Shown here in pieces: positions 1 to 9,010 of a DNA stretch of 12,650 nt. Location: contig CANKNK010000014.1 in the NCBI GenBank assembly GCA_947483455.1, forward strand, positions 1-12,650, written 5' to 3'. The DNA is from Comamonadaceae bacterium. GTDB taxonomy: Bacteria; Pseudomonadota; Gammaproteobacteria; Burkholderiales; Burkholderiaceae_C. The position numbers and the translations under genes are program-made. The notes under the pieces are model-generated. The model saw only the letters and a list, made by a program, of their open reading frames with translations, was not told the origin of the DNA and ran no database searches. The first letter of the stretch is position 1. Every line of letters starts with the position of its first letter.

Positions 1-1
1 C

Positions 2-700
2 TCTGTTTCGCTGTTCCGACAGGAGCAGTCAGCGCATTTTCTGCTGCGCATTAGCCCCAAAAACCATTTGGCCGATTCCTCGGTGAACGCCAATGCCAAA
101 CAAGTGCTGACCGATGTCATGGAGAGTGCGCCAGACGCCTTTGTGGTCACCGACCTCAGCGGCAATGTGCTAACGGCCAACCGCGCCTTTTTACAACTGG
201 CCCAGGTAAGCAATGAGGCACTGGTGCGAGGCGAGTCCTTAGAGCGCTGGCTTGGGCGTGCTGGTGTTGATTTGAGTGTGCTGATTTCCAATTTGCGCCA
301 GCGCGATGTGGTGCGTTTGTTTGCGACCCGCATGCGCGGCGACTATGGCTCCACTACCGATGTAGAAATCTCGGCGGTTGCCGTCACGACCGGGGAGCAA
401 CGCTGCCTGGGCTTTACCATCCGCGACGTAGGCCTGCGCTTGAACACCGAGGCCAAGCCCGGCCGCGAACTGCCACGCTCGACCGGCCAGATGACGGAGT
501 TGGTAGGCCGCGTACCACTCAAAGACATTGTGCGCGAAACCACCGACCTGATTGAACAACTGTGCATCGAGGCGGCCTTGGAACTGACGGGCGACAACCG
601 GGCTTCTGCAGCCGAAATGCTGGGCCTCTCGCGTCAAAGTCTGTATGTGAAGTTGCGCCGCTTTGGCATGGGCGACGCCGGGGCGGAGAGCGAGAGCTAA
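2..700 (+). CDS. ppsR: Photosynthesis repressor PpsR/CrtJ, C-terminal part (5' end outside window)
   Basis: This is the last 232 codons of a PpsR/CrtJ-type regulator. The frame is open from base 2, so a TTG at 68 is internal and not the start. Visible parts are a PAS domain (roughly window 120-430, with ESAPDAFVVTDLSGNVLTAN) and a C-terminal Fis-type helix-turn-helix (about 550-680, with the family-typical LTGDNRASAAEMLGLSRQSL). In the family the protein binds TGT-N12-ACA sites and represses bacteriochlorophyll, carotenoid and light-harvesting genes under oxygen. A cysteine at the start of the HTH (codon 563-565) sits where CrtJ/PpsR proteins carry a redox-responsive Cys; I infer this from memory of the family. 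The neighbour bchG, with a matching operator in front, supports the call. The N-terminal PAS domains and any heme or AppA contact regions lie outside the window. Confidence 0.93.
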   Translation, partial: SVSLFRQEQSAHFLLRISPKNHLADSSVNANAKQVLTDVMESAPDAFVVTDLSGNVLTANRAFLQLAQVSNEALVRGESLERWLGRAGVDLSVLISNLRQRDVVRLFATRMRGDYGSTTDVEISAVAVTTGEQRCLGFTIRDVGLRLNTEAKPGRELPRSTGQMTELVGRVPLKDIVRETTDLIEQLCIEAALELTGDNRASAAEMLGLSRQSLYVKLRRFGMGDAGAESES

Positions 701-752
701 TTCGGCCTGCGGTGTCTGCACCACGTAGGCACTAGGGATAAACCATAGGAAG

Positions 753-770
753 TGTAAATTTATCTTGACA
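753..770 (+). promoter_or_regulatory. PpsR/CrtJ operator (TGT-N12-ACA) before bchG
   Basis: TGT at 753-755 and ACA at 768-770 are separated by exactly 12 bases, giving the published PpsR/CrtJ palindrome, with the outer bases also symmetric (GTGT...ACAC, 752-771). The right half overlaps TTGACA (765-770), which could be a -35 hexamer with a weak TAAAAC (788-793) 17 bp downstream. Repression of bchG by PpsR is inferred. The regulator's own gene ends only 52 bp upstream. Confidence 0.7.
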
Positions 771-785
771 CTCGAAAGTGTCAAG
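764..785. repeat. Perfect 9-bp inverted repeat, 4-nt loop, at the bchG start
   Basis: Arms CTTGACACT (764-772) and AGTGTCAAG (777-785) are exact reverse complements around CGAA. The repeat overlaps the right half of the PpsR box and covers the candidate GTG start at 778. There is no T-run after it, so it is not a normal intrinsic terminator for ppsR. It may be a second protein-binding palindrome, or an RNA hairpin that hides the GTG start. Confidence 0.6.
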
Positions 786-1689
786 AGTAAAACCTTCGGG
801 CATGGTTCTGCCCCAATTCTCCGCAATCACTGAGCTGTTTAAGCCGATTACCTGGTTTCCACCCATGTGGGCTTTCGCCTGCGGCGTGGTGGCCTCGGGC
901 GTGCCGCTGGAAGGCAAATGGCTGTTGGCTCTCATCGGCGTGGCGCTGGCAGGGCCTTTTGTCTGCGCCACCAGCCAGGCGGTCAACGACTGGTTTGACC
1001 GCCATGTGGACGCCATCAACGAACCACAACGCCCTATCCCTTCAGGACGCATGCCCGGGCGCTGGGGCTTGTATATCGCTGTACTGTGGACGCTTGTTTC
1101 ACTGGCCGTGGCCAGTTTGCTGGGGCCTTGGGGTTTTGGTGCGGCGGTGCTGGGCTTGCTGCTGGCATGGGCCTATAGCGCGCCGCCACTGCGCCTCAAG
1201 GAAAACGGCTGGTGGGGCAATGCGGCATGCGGTATCAGCTATGAGGGCATTGCCTGGACCACCGGCGCCGCCGTGATGGCGGGTGGCCAGATGCCCGATG
1301 CGCGCTCACTCTGGCTGGCCTTTCTCTACAGCATAGGCACGCACGGGATCATGACGCTCAATGATTTCAAAGCCGTAGCCGGTGACCGAGCCATGGGCGT
1401 GCGCTCGCTTCCGGTGCAACTGGGCGAACAACGCGCGGCCAACGTGGCCTGCTGGTTCATGGCCTTGCCACAAATAGTAGTCATCCTCTTGTTATTTGCA
1501 TGGGGCCAGCCTGGGCGCGGAATGGCGGTGGCGGTGCTGCTGGGCATTCAAGTGCTCATGATGGATTATTTTTTGACGCGCGTCAGCCATAGAGCGCTTT
1601 GGTATAGCGGCTTTGGTGTGCCGTTTTTCGTGGCGGGAATGATGGTCAGTGCCTTTGCTGTGCGCGCACTGGTGGGGGTGGGCGCATGA
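778..1689 (+). CDS. bchG: Bacteriochlorophyll synthase BchG (UbiA-family prenyltransferase)
   Basis: BchG esterifies bacteriochlorophyllide a with geranylgeranyl or phytyl diphosphate in the membrane. The 303-residue product fits the family length. It shows the N-terminal block KPITWFPPMWAFACG (about 22-36), the first Asp-rich prenyl-diphosphate/Mg site in NDWFDRHVDAINEPQRPIPSG (about 70-90), and the second in TLNDFKAVAGDRAMGVRSLP (about 194-212). About eight hydrophobic helices span the rest. Start choice is uncertain: GTG778 gives an N-terminus of family-like length but has no clear ribosome site; ATG802 gives 295 residues and would be almost leaderless if TTGACA/TAAAAC is the promoter. An in-frame stop at 766-768 excludes longer forms. 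The stop TGA overlaps a small ATG-initiated frame (ATGA, 1686-1689). Confidence 0.95.
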   Translation: MSRVKPSGMVLPQFSAITELFKPITWFPPMWAFACGVVASGVPLEGKWLLALIGVALAGPFVCATSQAVNDWFDRHVDAINEPQRPIPSGRMPGRWGLYIAVLWTLVSLAVASLLGPWGFGAAVLGLLLAWAYSAPPLRLKENGWWGNAACGISYEGIAWTTGAAVMAGGQMPDARSLWLAFLYSIGTHGIMTLNDFKAVAGDRAMGVRSLPVQLGEQRAANVACWFMALPQIVVILLLFAWGQPGRGMAVAVLLGIQVLMMDYFLTRVSHRALWYSGFGVPFFVAGMMVSAFAVRALVGVGA

Positions 1690-1766
1690 GCGCCGAAGGA
1701 TACGTGATGCGACCTGGACAACAGGCCCTTGCACGTACCGTTTTTATTAATGCTAGAAAACTGTGA
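1686..1766 (+). CDS. Possible 26-codon leader or gene remnant between bchG and bchP
   Basis: An ATG at 1686 overlaps the bchG stop in the ATGA arrangement typical of translational coupling. It opens a 26-residue frame (MSAEGYVMRPGQQALARTVF then six more) ending at TGA 1764-1766, ten bases before bchP. The bchP ribosome site (GAGGTG, 1765-1770) overlaps its stop, so translation could be handed on to bchP. I do not recognise the peptide. It could be a coupling leader, the residue of a lost gene (other purple bacteria carry a PucC-like gene between bchG and bchP), or chance. Confidence 0.25.
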   Translation: MSAEGYVMRPGQQALARTVFINARKL

Positions 1767-1775
1767 GGTGCTTCG

Positions 1776-2984
1776 ATGGACACAAGCGAAACCTTTGATG
1801 TAGTGGTTGTCGGTGGCGGCCCGGCGGGCGCGACCGCAGCGCATACGCTGGCGCAGCGCGGGCATTCCGTGCTCTTACTGGACCGCGCCGGGCGCATCAA
1901 GCCTTGCGGCGGCGCGATACCGCCGCGCTTGATCAAAGACTATGCCATACCCGACCGCTTGCTGGTCGCCAAAGCACAGTCGGCACGGATGATTGCGCCC
2001 AGCGATCACCAAGTGGATATTCCGATTGACAACGGATTCGTCGGCATGGTGGACCGCGCGGAATTTGACGAATGGTTGCGCGAACGCGCAGCCAGTGCCG
2101 GTGCGGTCAGACGCATCGGAACCTTTGACAAACTGAGCCGCGATGCCGATGGCGTGAGCATGGTGCACTACCAAGCGCGTGAACGCTCGCAGCGCGGCGA
2201 AGGTACGCCGGCGCGGGTGCGGGCGCGCACCATCATTGGGGCCGACGGGGCCAAGTCCCAAGTGGCGCGCCAAGCGGGTGTGGATGGAGCCAAGGACACG
2301 CAATATGTATTTGCCTACCACGAGATCGTCAAAGCCCCTGCCATCAAGCCCGCGGGCTACGACGGCACGCGCTGCGATGTGTATTACCAAGGCCAGCTCT
2401 CGCCCGATTTTTATGGTTGGGTGTTCCCGCACGGGGATACCTTGAGCATTGGCACAGGCAGTGCCGACAAAGGCTTTTCTTTGCGCCATGCCGTGGGCCT
2501 GCTGCGCCATGCTTCGGGTCTGGGTCAGGCCGAGGTGTTGCGTCGGGAAGGCGCGCCCCTGCCCATGAAGCCACTCAAGCGCTGGGACAACGGGCGCGAT
2601 GTGGTGCTGGCAGGCGACGCGGCGGGGGTGGTGGCACCGGCCTCAGGCGAAGGCATTTACTACGCGATGTATGGTGGCGAACTGGCGGCCTATGCCGTTG
2701 AAAAACTGCTGCACACCGGCGAGGTGAAAAGCCTGCAATTTGCGCGCAAGGAATTTATGCGCGCGCACCGCACGGTATTTACCGTGCTAGGCATCATGCA
2801 ATGGTTTTGGTACCGCAGTGAGAAGCGGCGCGAGCGCTTCGTCAAAATTTGCGAAGACCGCGATGTGCAGCAACTTACGTTTGAGTCCTATATGAACAAG
2901 CAACTGGTGCGCAAAAAACCTATGGCCCATGTGCGCATCTTTTTCAAGGACATGGCGCACCTACTCGGATTGGCCAAAGTGTGA
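1776..2984 (+). CDS. bchP: Geranylgeranyl diphosphate/bacteriochlorophyll reductase BchP
   Basis: BchP reduces the geranylgeranyl side chain to phytyl, the last step of bacteriochlorophyll a synthesis, using NADPH and FAD. The 402-residue protein starts with a Rossmann FAD motif, VVVVGGGPAGATAAHTL (about 9-25). PCGGAIPPRL follows (about 43-52), then the DG motif GADGAKSQVARQAG (about 155-168) and the second FAD motif VVLAGDAAGVVAPASGEGI (about 277-295), all typical of the geranylgeranyl reductase family. The start ATG1776 has GAGGTG five bases upstream. The neighbours bchG and ppsR support the role. The stop overlaps the GTG of the next gene. The PucC-like gene that sits between bchG and bchP in Rhodobacter is missing here. 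Confidence 0.95.
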   Translation: MDTSETFDVVVVGGGPAGATAAHTLAQRGHSVLLLDRAGRIKPCGGAIPPRLIKDYAIPDRLLVAKAQSARMIAPSDHQVDIPIDNGFVGMVDRAEFDEWLRERAASAGAVRRIGTFDKLSRDADGVSMVHYQARERSQRGEGTPARVRARTIIGADGAKSQVARQAGVDGAKDTQYVFAYHEIVKAPAIKPAGYDGTRCDVYYQGQLSPDFYGWVFPHGDTLSIGTGSADKGFSLRHAVGLLRHASGLGQAEVLRREGAPLPMKPLKRWDNGRDVVLAGDAAGVVAPASGEGIYYAMYGGELAAYAVEKLLHTGEVKSLQFARKEFMRAHRTVFTVLGIMQWFWYRSEKRRERFVKICEDRDVQQLTFESYMNKQLVRKKPMAHVRIFFKDMAHLLGLAKV

Positions 2985-3259
2985 ACCTGGAGCAGTTCTA
3001 CCAGGGCCCGCTGGTGGTCGATATTGCCATCGGTTTCATTTCCCTGGAAGCTCTGCTGCTGTGGGCCTGGCACAAATTAACCGGGCGCGGATTGGCGCTA
3101 GCCGACTGCGTGCTGACAATTCTTTCCGGTGCCTTCCTGATGCTGGCGCTGCGCTGCGCCCTGACGCCCGAAGGCTGGCCAGGCATGGCGCTATTTTTGG
3201 TTGCAGCCGGTATTGCGCACGGCGCGGATTTACGAACCCGCTGGCGCAATCAGACCTGA
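2981..3259 (+). CDS. Small membrane protein of unknown function, coupled to bchP
   Basis: This 92-residue protein has about three hydrophobic segments (roughly 11-30, 40-60 and 66-82). Charged residues cluster at the C-terminus (DLRTRWRNQ), so the protein is probably integral to the inner membrane. The GTG start lies inside the bchP stop (GTGA, 2981-2984), a strong sign that both are translated from one message. I do not recognise a named family. The context suggests an accessory role in late bacteriochlorophyll synthesis or pigment handling, but that is inference. The last 30 bases overlap the 3' end of cbbR on the other strand. A cryptic frame is unlikely because the hydrophobic pattern is clean and the coupling is exact. 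Confidence 0.75.
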   Translation: MNLEQFYQGPLVVDIAIGFISLEALLLWAWHKLTGRGLALADCVLTILSGAFLMLALRCALTPEGWPGMALFLVAAGIAHGADLRTRWRNQT

Positions 3260-4198
3260 ATTGACAGGCCCGAGATTGATGTGGCGTGCAAACTGCTGCG
3301 CCAAATAGTCTTCACCATGCTCGAGCACAAAATAGCGGAAGGCCTCGGCCGCGGGCGATAATAGCTTGGACAGCATGTGGACCACATTCCAGGCGCGCAC
3401 CACCGGAGCGCCTTCTACATCCAGCACGGCAATCAAACGGTTGTCCAGTTCCAGACCCAAGGTGTGCAGCGACAAAAAACTCAGTCCCATGCCCGCCATC
3501 ACCGCCTGTTTAATGGTTTCATTGCTGGCCATTTCCATGCTCACACGCGGTTCCACGCGGGCTTTTTCCAAAAAGCGTTCCATGGCAGCGCGCGTACCCG
3601 AGCCGGGTTCGCGCAATATAAAAGGCTGTGCCTGCAGTTCCAGCGGAGCAATAGTTTCGCCACGCGCCAATAGGTGGCCCACGGGCGCCACAAAAACATG
3701 CGGATGCGCGGCGAAAGGCTCGGCACGCGTTGCCATTTCGGTGGGCGGACGGCCCATGATCGCAATGTCCACCTCATTGGCGTAGAGCATCTTGACCAGT
3801 TGCTCGCGGTTGCCCACCACCAGCTTAATGTCCACGCCTTGGTGCTCTTGGCGAAAGCGCGCCAGCAAATGCGGTAAAAAATACTTGGCCGTGCTGACCA
3901 TACCAATCGTGAGCAAGCCCACTTCCAGCTTTTGCAGCCGGGCTGCGGCGTCTTCCGCATCTTTTAAGGTCGACAACATTTTGCGGGCATAGACCAGCAT
4001 GTATTCGCCCACCGTCGTCAGCGTCACCGTGCGCCCACTGCGGTCGAACAAGGGCATGCCAATGTGCTTTTCCAGCTCGCGCACCTGCATAGTCACGGCC
4101 GGGGGCGTGAGATTGAGGGTTTGCGCTGCGCGGGCAAAGCTCAGGTGGCGGGCTACTTCGCTAAACACCCGCAGCTGGCGGAAGGTGGCGTTTTTCAT
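3230..4198 (-). CDS. cbbR: LysR-type regulator CbbR of the Calvin-cycle genes
   Basis: CbbR activates cbb operons in response to metabolites such as RuBP, PEP or NADPH, depending on species. The 322-residue protein has the N-terminal winged HTH (about 4-63, with FRQLRVFSEVARHLSFARAA and LTPPAVTMQVRELE), a linker helix, and a periplasmic-binding-like effector domain (about 90-300, with GMVSTAKYFLPHLLARF and REPGSGTRAAMERFL as in CbbR proteins). The start at 4198 matches the usual LysR N-terminus, although no good ribosome site is visible. It is divergent from sgaA; cbbL lies one gene further on. The operator proposed for sgaA begins at its ATG, so autoregulation is likely. Its 3' end overlaps the bchP-linked membrane gene by 30 bp with no terminator between them. 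Confidence 0.93.
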   Translation of the reverse strand: MKNATFRQLRVFSEVARHLSFARAAQTLNLTPPAVTMQVRELEKHIGMPLFDRSGRTVTLTTVGEYMLVYARKMLSTLKDAEDAAARLQKLEVGLLTIGMVSTAKYFLPHLLARFRQEHQGVDIKLVVGNREQLVKMLYANEVDIAIMGRPPTEMATRAEPFAAHPHVFVAPVGHLLARGETIAPLELQAQPFILREPGSGTRAAMERFLEKARVEPRVSMEMASNETIKQAVMAGMGLSFLSLHTLGLELDNRLIAVLDVEGAPVVRAWNVVHMLSKLLSPAAEAFRYFVLEHGEDYLAQQFARHINLGPVNSGLIAPAGS

Positions 4199-4264
4199 TA
4201 AGTAATAGCTTAACTCAAACCAAACAATATTTGAATTTACTTACACATCTTGGACTTTTATAGT
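4198..4264 (+). promoter_or_regulatory. Predicted CbbR-dependent promoter of sgaA
   Basis: Inverted element TTAAG-N6-CTTAA (4198-4213) is followed by a TTTACT -35 (4236-4241), a 17-bp spacer and a TATAGT -10 (4259-4264). The predicted start is near 4271, which places the inverted element at about -65, the usual recognition-site position for LysR regulators. The whole block matches the cbbL promoter without gaps at a distance of 1751 bp. The element touches the cbbR start codon. The leader to sgaA would be about 200 nt. In the leader I see only a small inverted repeat, GCGTA/TACGC (4328-4346), and no known riboswitch. Confidence 0.65.
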
Positions 4265-4471
4265 CAACATCGTAAGCAAAAGCGATGCGAATGCAGTTCC
4301 GGCACAGCGGTTAGCCCCTCCCTTTAAGCGTACGAAAAAATTACGCCGCGCGGTGGGAATCGGCCTGAGATGCCAGCCCCTGGCGCGATGCAGCCCATGC
4401 GTTTGCGCACCTAGTTGCACTGTATTGCTTTGAATTTTGCATTTGTGTTCTAACCTCGAAAGGATATTGCC

Positions 4472-5725
4472 ATGGCTGGTCGTAATTTTCTCTTTGTCCC
4501 CGGTCCCACCAATGTGCCAGAGCGTATTCAGCGCGCCATGATGGTGTCAATGGAAGACCATCGCTCACCGCGCTTTCCCCAGCTCACCCAAACCATCATG
4601 GCAGGATTGCGCGAAATTTTTCGCACCCAGTCCGGTACGCCTTTTGTATTTCCTTCCTCGGGCACCGGTTGCTGGGAAGCGGCACTGACCAACACCTTGT
4701 CACCCGGGGACAAAGTGCTGGCGGCCCGCTTTGGCCAATTCAGCCACCTGTGGATTGATATGTGCGAGCGCCTAGGCCTCGATGTGCAAATCGTGGAATG
4801 CGAGTGGGGCACCGGCGTGCCATTGCAGCAATACGAAGACATTCTCAGAGCCGATACACAACACCAAATTAAAGCCGTGCTGGTCTGCCACAACGAAACC
4901 GCTACCGGTGTGGCATCTGACATTGCCGGTGTGCGCGAAGCCCTCGACGAGGCCTCGCACCCGGCCCTGCTGTTTGTGGACTGCGTTTCCTCGTTAGGCT
5001 GCCTGGATTTTCGCTTCGATGACTGGCGCATCGACATGGCCGTGTGCGGCTCGCAAAAAGGTTTGATGCTGCCTGCGGGTCTGGGCATTCTGTGCGCTAG
5101 CGCTAAGGCACTGGCGATGTACCCATCGTCCAAGCTCAAGCGGGCTTACTTTGATCTGCCGGACATGATCCAAAGCAATGCGACCGGCTACTTCCCTTAC
5201 ACGCCCGCTTTAACGCTGATGTACGGTTTGATCGAATCGCTCAAGATGATCAGCGAAGAGGGCTTGGACAACGTCATCGCTCGCCACCATTACTTGGCCG
5301 AGGGCGTACGCGCTGCGGTCACCCAGGGCTGGCAGCTCAAGCTTTGCGCCAAAGAGCAGCGCTGGCACTCCGACACCGTGTCGGCGGTCATGCTGCCTGA
5401 AGGTATTGCCGGCACGGAAGTCATAGCCCGCGCCTACCAGCGCTACAACCTGTCCTTGGGCGGCGGTTTGTCCAAAGTGGCGGGCAAGCTGTTTCGCATC
5501 GGCCATTTGGGCGATATGAATGAAATCCATTTGATGGCCGCCATCAATGGCGCAGAAATGGCCATGCTCGATTGCGGCGTCACATTGCAGCCAGGCAGCG
5601 GCGCAGCAGCGGCTGGCCACTATTGGCGCACGCATGAGGCACCATCGGGCTTGTGTGCCATGCCCAAGCCTCTGGTAGTACCCAGCAACACACCGCGCCC
5701 CAACACTGCGCTTGCAACAAGTTAA
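4472..5725 (+). CDS. sgaA: Serine-glyoxylate aminotransferase-like enzyme (class V, PLP)
   Basis: The expected reaction is serine + glyoxylate to hydroxypyruvate + glycine in the cytoplasm. This removes glyoxylate formed from RuBisCO-derived glycolate. The 417-residue protein begins with the family signature GRNFLFVPGPTNVPERI (3-19). It has PSSGTGCWEAALTN (61-74) around the PLP phosphate, CHNETATG (139-146), the PLP-binding aspartate in LFVDCVSS (167-174) and the Schiff-base lysine in CGSQKGLMLPAG (K196). The start ATG4472 has AAGGA seven bases upstream. About 20 residues at the C-terminus look like a variable tail. It lies between cbbR and cbbL and has its own copy of the CbbR-type promoter. 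An alanine-glyoxylate or other class V specificity cannot be excluded, but the N-terminal signature and context favour SgaA. Confidence 0.88.
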   Translation: MAGRNFLFVPGPTNVPERIQRAMMVSMEDHRSPRFPQLTQTIMAGLREIFRTQSGTPFVFPSSGTGCWEAALTNTLSPGDKVLAARFGQFSHLWIDMCERLGLDVQIVECEWGTGVPLQQYEDILRADTQHQIKAVLVCHNETATGVASDIAGVREALDEASHPALLFVDCVSSLGCLDFRFDDWRIDMAVCGSQKGLMLPAGLGILCASAKALAMYPSSKLKRAYFDLPDMIQSNATGYFPYTPALTLMYGLIESLKMISEEGLDNVIARHHYLAEGVRAAVTQGWQLKLCAKEQRWHSDTVSAVMLPEGIAGTEVIARAYQRYNLSLGGGLSKVAGKLFRIGHLGDMNEIHLMAAINGAEMAMLDCGVTLQPGSGAAAAGHYWRTHEAPSGLCAMPKPLVVPSNTPRPNTALATS

Positions 5726-5948
5726 AGCGCGGGCCCTGGCCCGGCACCGCGGACGCGGGACGGTTTAGCCGCGCCCAAGGTTGCGGGCGGCGTTTCGCCA
5801 CCCACTTAGCGCCAGCGATGGAGCCCCCGCCCGTCGGTCTGACCACTCTCGCCCAAAAGCTGCAAACCCGACGAGGCACAGCCAAGGGTCAGCGCTTGCG
5901 CTCTGTGGTGCCCGCTCGAAAACCAGCAGGAATAAAGCCGACGATTGC
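5726..5948. other. GC-rich non-coding gap with three hairpins between sgaA and cbbL
   Basis: No gene is supported here. Several frames stay open on both strands, but none has a ribosome site or recognisable product; the + frame from ATG5818 would give only 48 residues. Inverted repeats are CGGGCC/GGCCCG (5730-5743, 2-nt loop), GGGCGGCG/CGCCACCC around TTT (5785-5803, one mismatch) and AGCGC/GCGCT (5891-5902). The mismatch in the middle hairpin becomes a G-U pair if read as minus-strand RNA. No T-run follows, so a classical terminator after sgaA is not evident. A small RNA or a factor-dependent termination zone is possible. Confidence 0.4.
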
Positions 5949-7525
<1,577 letters not shown>

Positions 7526-7554
7526 GACCACCCAGCTGCAAGGAGAACCCCACT

Positions 7555-7995
7555 ATGATGACCAACCCAACCGGCCGTTTGACACAAGGCCAATTCAGTT
7601 TTCTGCCCGATCTCACAGACGCGGAAATCACGCTGCAAATCGAATACGGCCTGCGCAAAGGCTATGCCTGGAGCGTGGAATACACCGACGACCCGCATCC
7701 GCGCAATACCTATTGGGATATGTACGGCAACCCGATGTTTGACTTGCACGATGCAGCGGGCGTGATGCAGGAACTCAAGGCCTGCCGCGCCGCATTTCCC
7801 AATCACTACATTCGTATGATGGCTTTTGACTCCACCCGCGGCGTTGAGACCATCGCGATGAGCTTTATCGTCAACCGTCCGAGCAAGGAACCCGGCTTTA
7901 TGCTGGAGCGCCAGGAGGTCAATGGCCGTTCGCTGCGATACACCACCCGCGGCTACGCGGCCAATCAGGCCGAAGGCGAACGGTACAAAGGCTAA
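7555..7995 (+). CDS. cbbS: RuBisCO small subunit, form IC (red type)
   Basis: CbbS caps the CbbL octamer and is needed for full activity. The 146-residue protein shows TQGQFSFLPDLTDAEITLQI (about 10-29), the core WSVEYTDDPHPRNTYWDMYG (about 39-58) and the C-terminal extension after residue 115 (LRYTTRGYAANQAEGERYKG at the end) that marks red-type small subunits and forms a beta-hairpin in the central channel. AAGGAG (7540-7545) lies nine bases before ATG7555; the adjacent ATG7558 is an alternative start. It follows cbbL by 29 bp, so both are cotranscribed. Confidence 0.97.
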   Translation: MMTNPTGRLTQGQFSFLPDLTDAEITLQIEYGLRKGYAWSVEYTDDPHPRNTYWDMYGNPMFDLHDAAGVMQELKACRAAFPNHYIRMMAFDSTRGVETIAMSFIVNRPSKEPGFMLERQEVNGRSLRYTTRGYAANQAEGERYKG

Positions 7996-8029
7996 GCATC
8001 GTCGCCCCGCATCAACGCACAATTAGCAA

Positions 8030-8995
8030 ATGTCCGCACCAGCGTATTCCATTCCCGGTAGCACACCAACTTCTGGCGCAGGCGGCGATGCGCCAGTGGT
8101 GTCGGAACCACGGCAAGACAAGACCTCCGGTGCGCGTTCAGTGGCCGAGGTGCTGGAAGGATCGCAGGTGGAAGCCGTACTGCAGGAACTGGACCGTGAT
8201 CTGGTAGGTCTGGCGCCAGTGAAGGCGCGCATCCGGGATATTGCTGCCTTGCTGGTAATAGACAAGCTGCGCGTGAATCTGGGCTTAAGCAGTCAGGCGC
8301 CTAGCTTGCATATGTGCTTTAGCGGCAACCCCGGCACTGGCAAAACTACGGTGGCCAGCCGGATGGCGCAAATTCTGCACCGCCTGGGCTTTGTGCGCAA
8401 AGGGCATCTGGTCTCTGTCACGCGCGACGACTTGGTGGGGCAGTACATTGGCCACACGGCGCCCAAAACCAAAGAGGTGCTCAAGCGCGCCATGGGCGGC
8501 GTCTTGTTTATCGATGAGGCCTATTACCTCTACCGCCCGGAGAATGAGAGGGATTACGGCCAGGAGGCAATTGAAATCCTGCTGCAAGTGATGGAAAACC
8601 AGCGCGACGACCTGGTGGTGATATTGGCTGGCTATAAAGACCGCATGGATACGTTTTTTCAGTCTAACCCCGGCATGAGCTCGCGCATCGCCCACCATTT
8701 GGACTTTCCCGATTACGCTGTGGGTGAGCTACTGCACATTGCCGGTATGACCTTGGCGCAGCAAAATTACCGCTTTGGCGAAGGTGCGCAAGCAGCGTTT
8801 GAACAGTACCTAGGGCTTCGCATTGCGCAACCGCACTTTGCCAACGCCCGCAGCGTGCGCAATGCTTTGGACCGGGCCCGCCTGCGCCAGGCCAGCCGGC
8901 TGTTTGCCGATCGCCAGCGGGTTCTGAGCGCCGATGACTTGACAACCATAGAAGCGGCGGACATTCTTGCCAGCCGTGTCTTTCAACTATCCTGA
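8030..8995 (+). CDS. cbbX: Red-type RuBisCO activase CbbX (AAA+)
   Basis: CbbX is a hexameric AAA+ protein that pulls the C-terminus of red-type CbbL through its pore to release inhibitory sugar phosphates; in the family it is allosterically activated by RuBP. The 321-residue protein has Walker A GNPGTGKT (99-106), the pore-loop region [11 protein letters not shown] (about 137-147), Walker B GVLFIDEA (157-164), a likely arginine finger in NPGMSSRI (R219) and a sensor-2-like [15 protein letters not shown] (about 276-290). The N-terminal 30 residues are low-complexity and probably disordered. The 34-bp gap after cbbS lacks a good ribosome site before ATG8030, so translation may be weaker than for cbbLS. 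A red-type cbbLS upstream is the expected partner. Confidence 0.96.
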   Translation: MSAPAYSIPGSTPTSGAGGDAPVVSEPRQDKTSGARSVAEVLEGSQVEAVLQELDRDLVGLAPVKARIRDIAALLVIDKLRVNLGLSSQAPSLHMCFSGNPGTGKTTVASRMAQILHRLGFVRKGHLVSVTRDDLVGQYIGHTAPKTKEVLKRAMGGVLFIDEAYYLYRPENERDYGQEAIEILLQVMENQRDDLVVILAGYKDRMDTFFQSNPGMSSRIAHHLDFPDYAVGELLHIAGMTLAQQNYRFGEGAQAAFEQYLGLRIAQPHFANARSVRNALDRARLRQASRLFADRQRVLSADDLTTIEAADILASRVFQLS

Positions 8996-9010
8996 ATACA
9001 AGGACAGCGC

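Noticed and set aside
68..700. A TTG-initiated 210-codon gene
   Set aside because: The same frame is open back to base 2 and the upstream residues continue the PpsR protein; the true start is outside the window.
239..826. 195-codon frame on the minus strand across ppsR
   Set aside because: It is antisense to a recognised protein, has no family resemblance and is explained by high-GC codon use.
1875..2510. 211-codon frame on the minus strand inside bchP
   Set aside because: The plus-strand protein is BchP with all FAD motifs; the minus product has no recognisable domain.
4360..4390. CTGAGATGCC in the sgaA leader as a TPP riboswitch fragment
   Set aside because: The other conserved TPP helices are absent and the gene is not a thiamin gene; nothing resembling a glycine riboswitch is seen either.
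5580..5885. 101-codon minus-strand frame over the sgaA end and the gap
   Set aside because: No ribosome site or known family; half lies antisense to sgaA. The region is kept only as a possible RNA or remnant.
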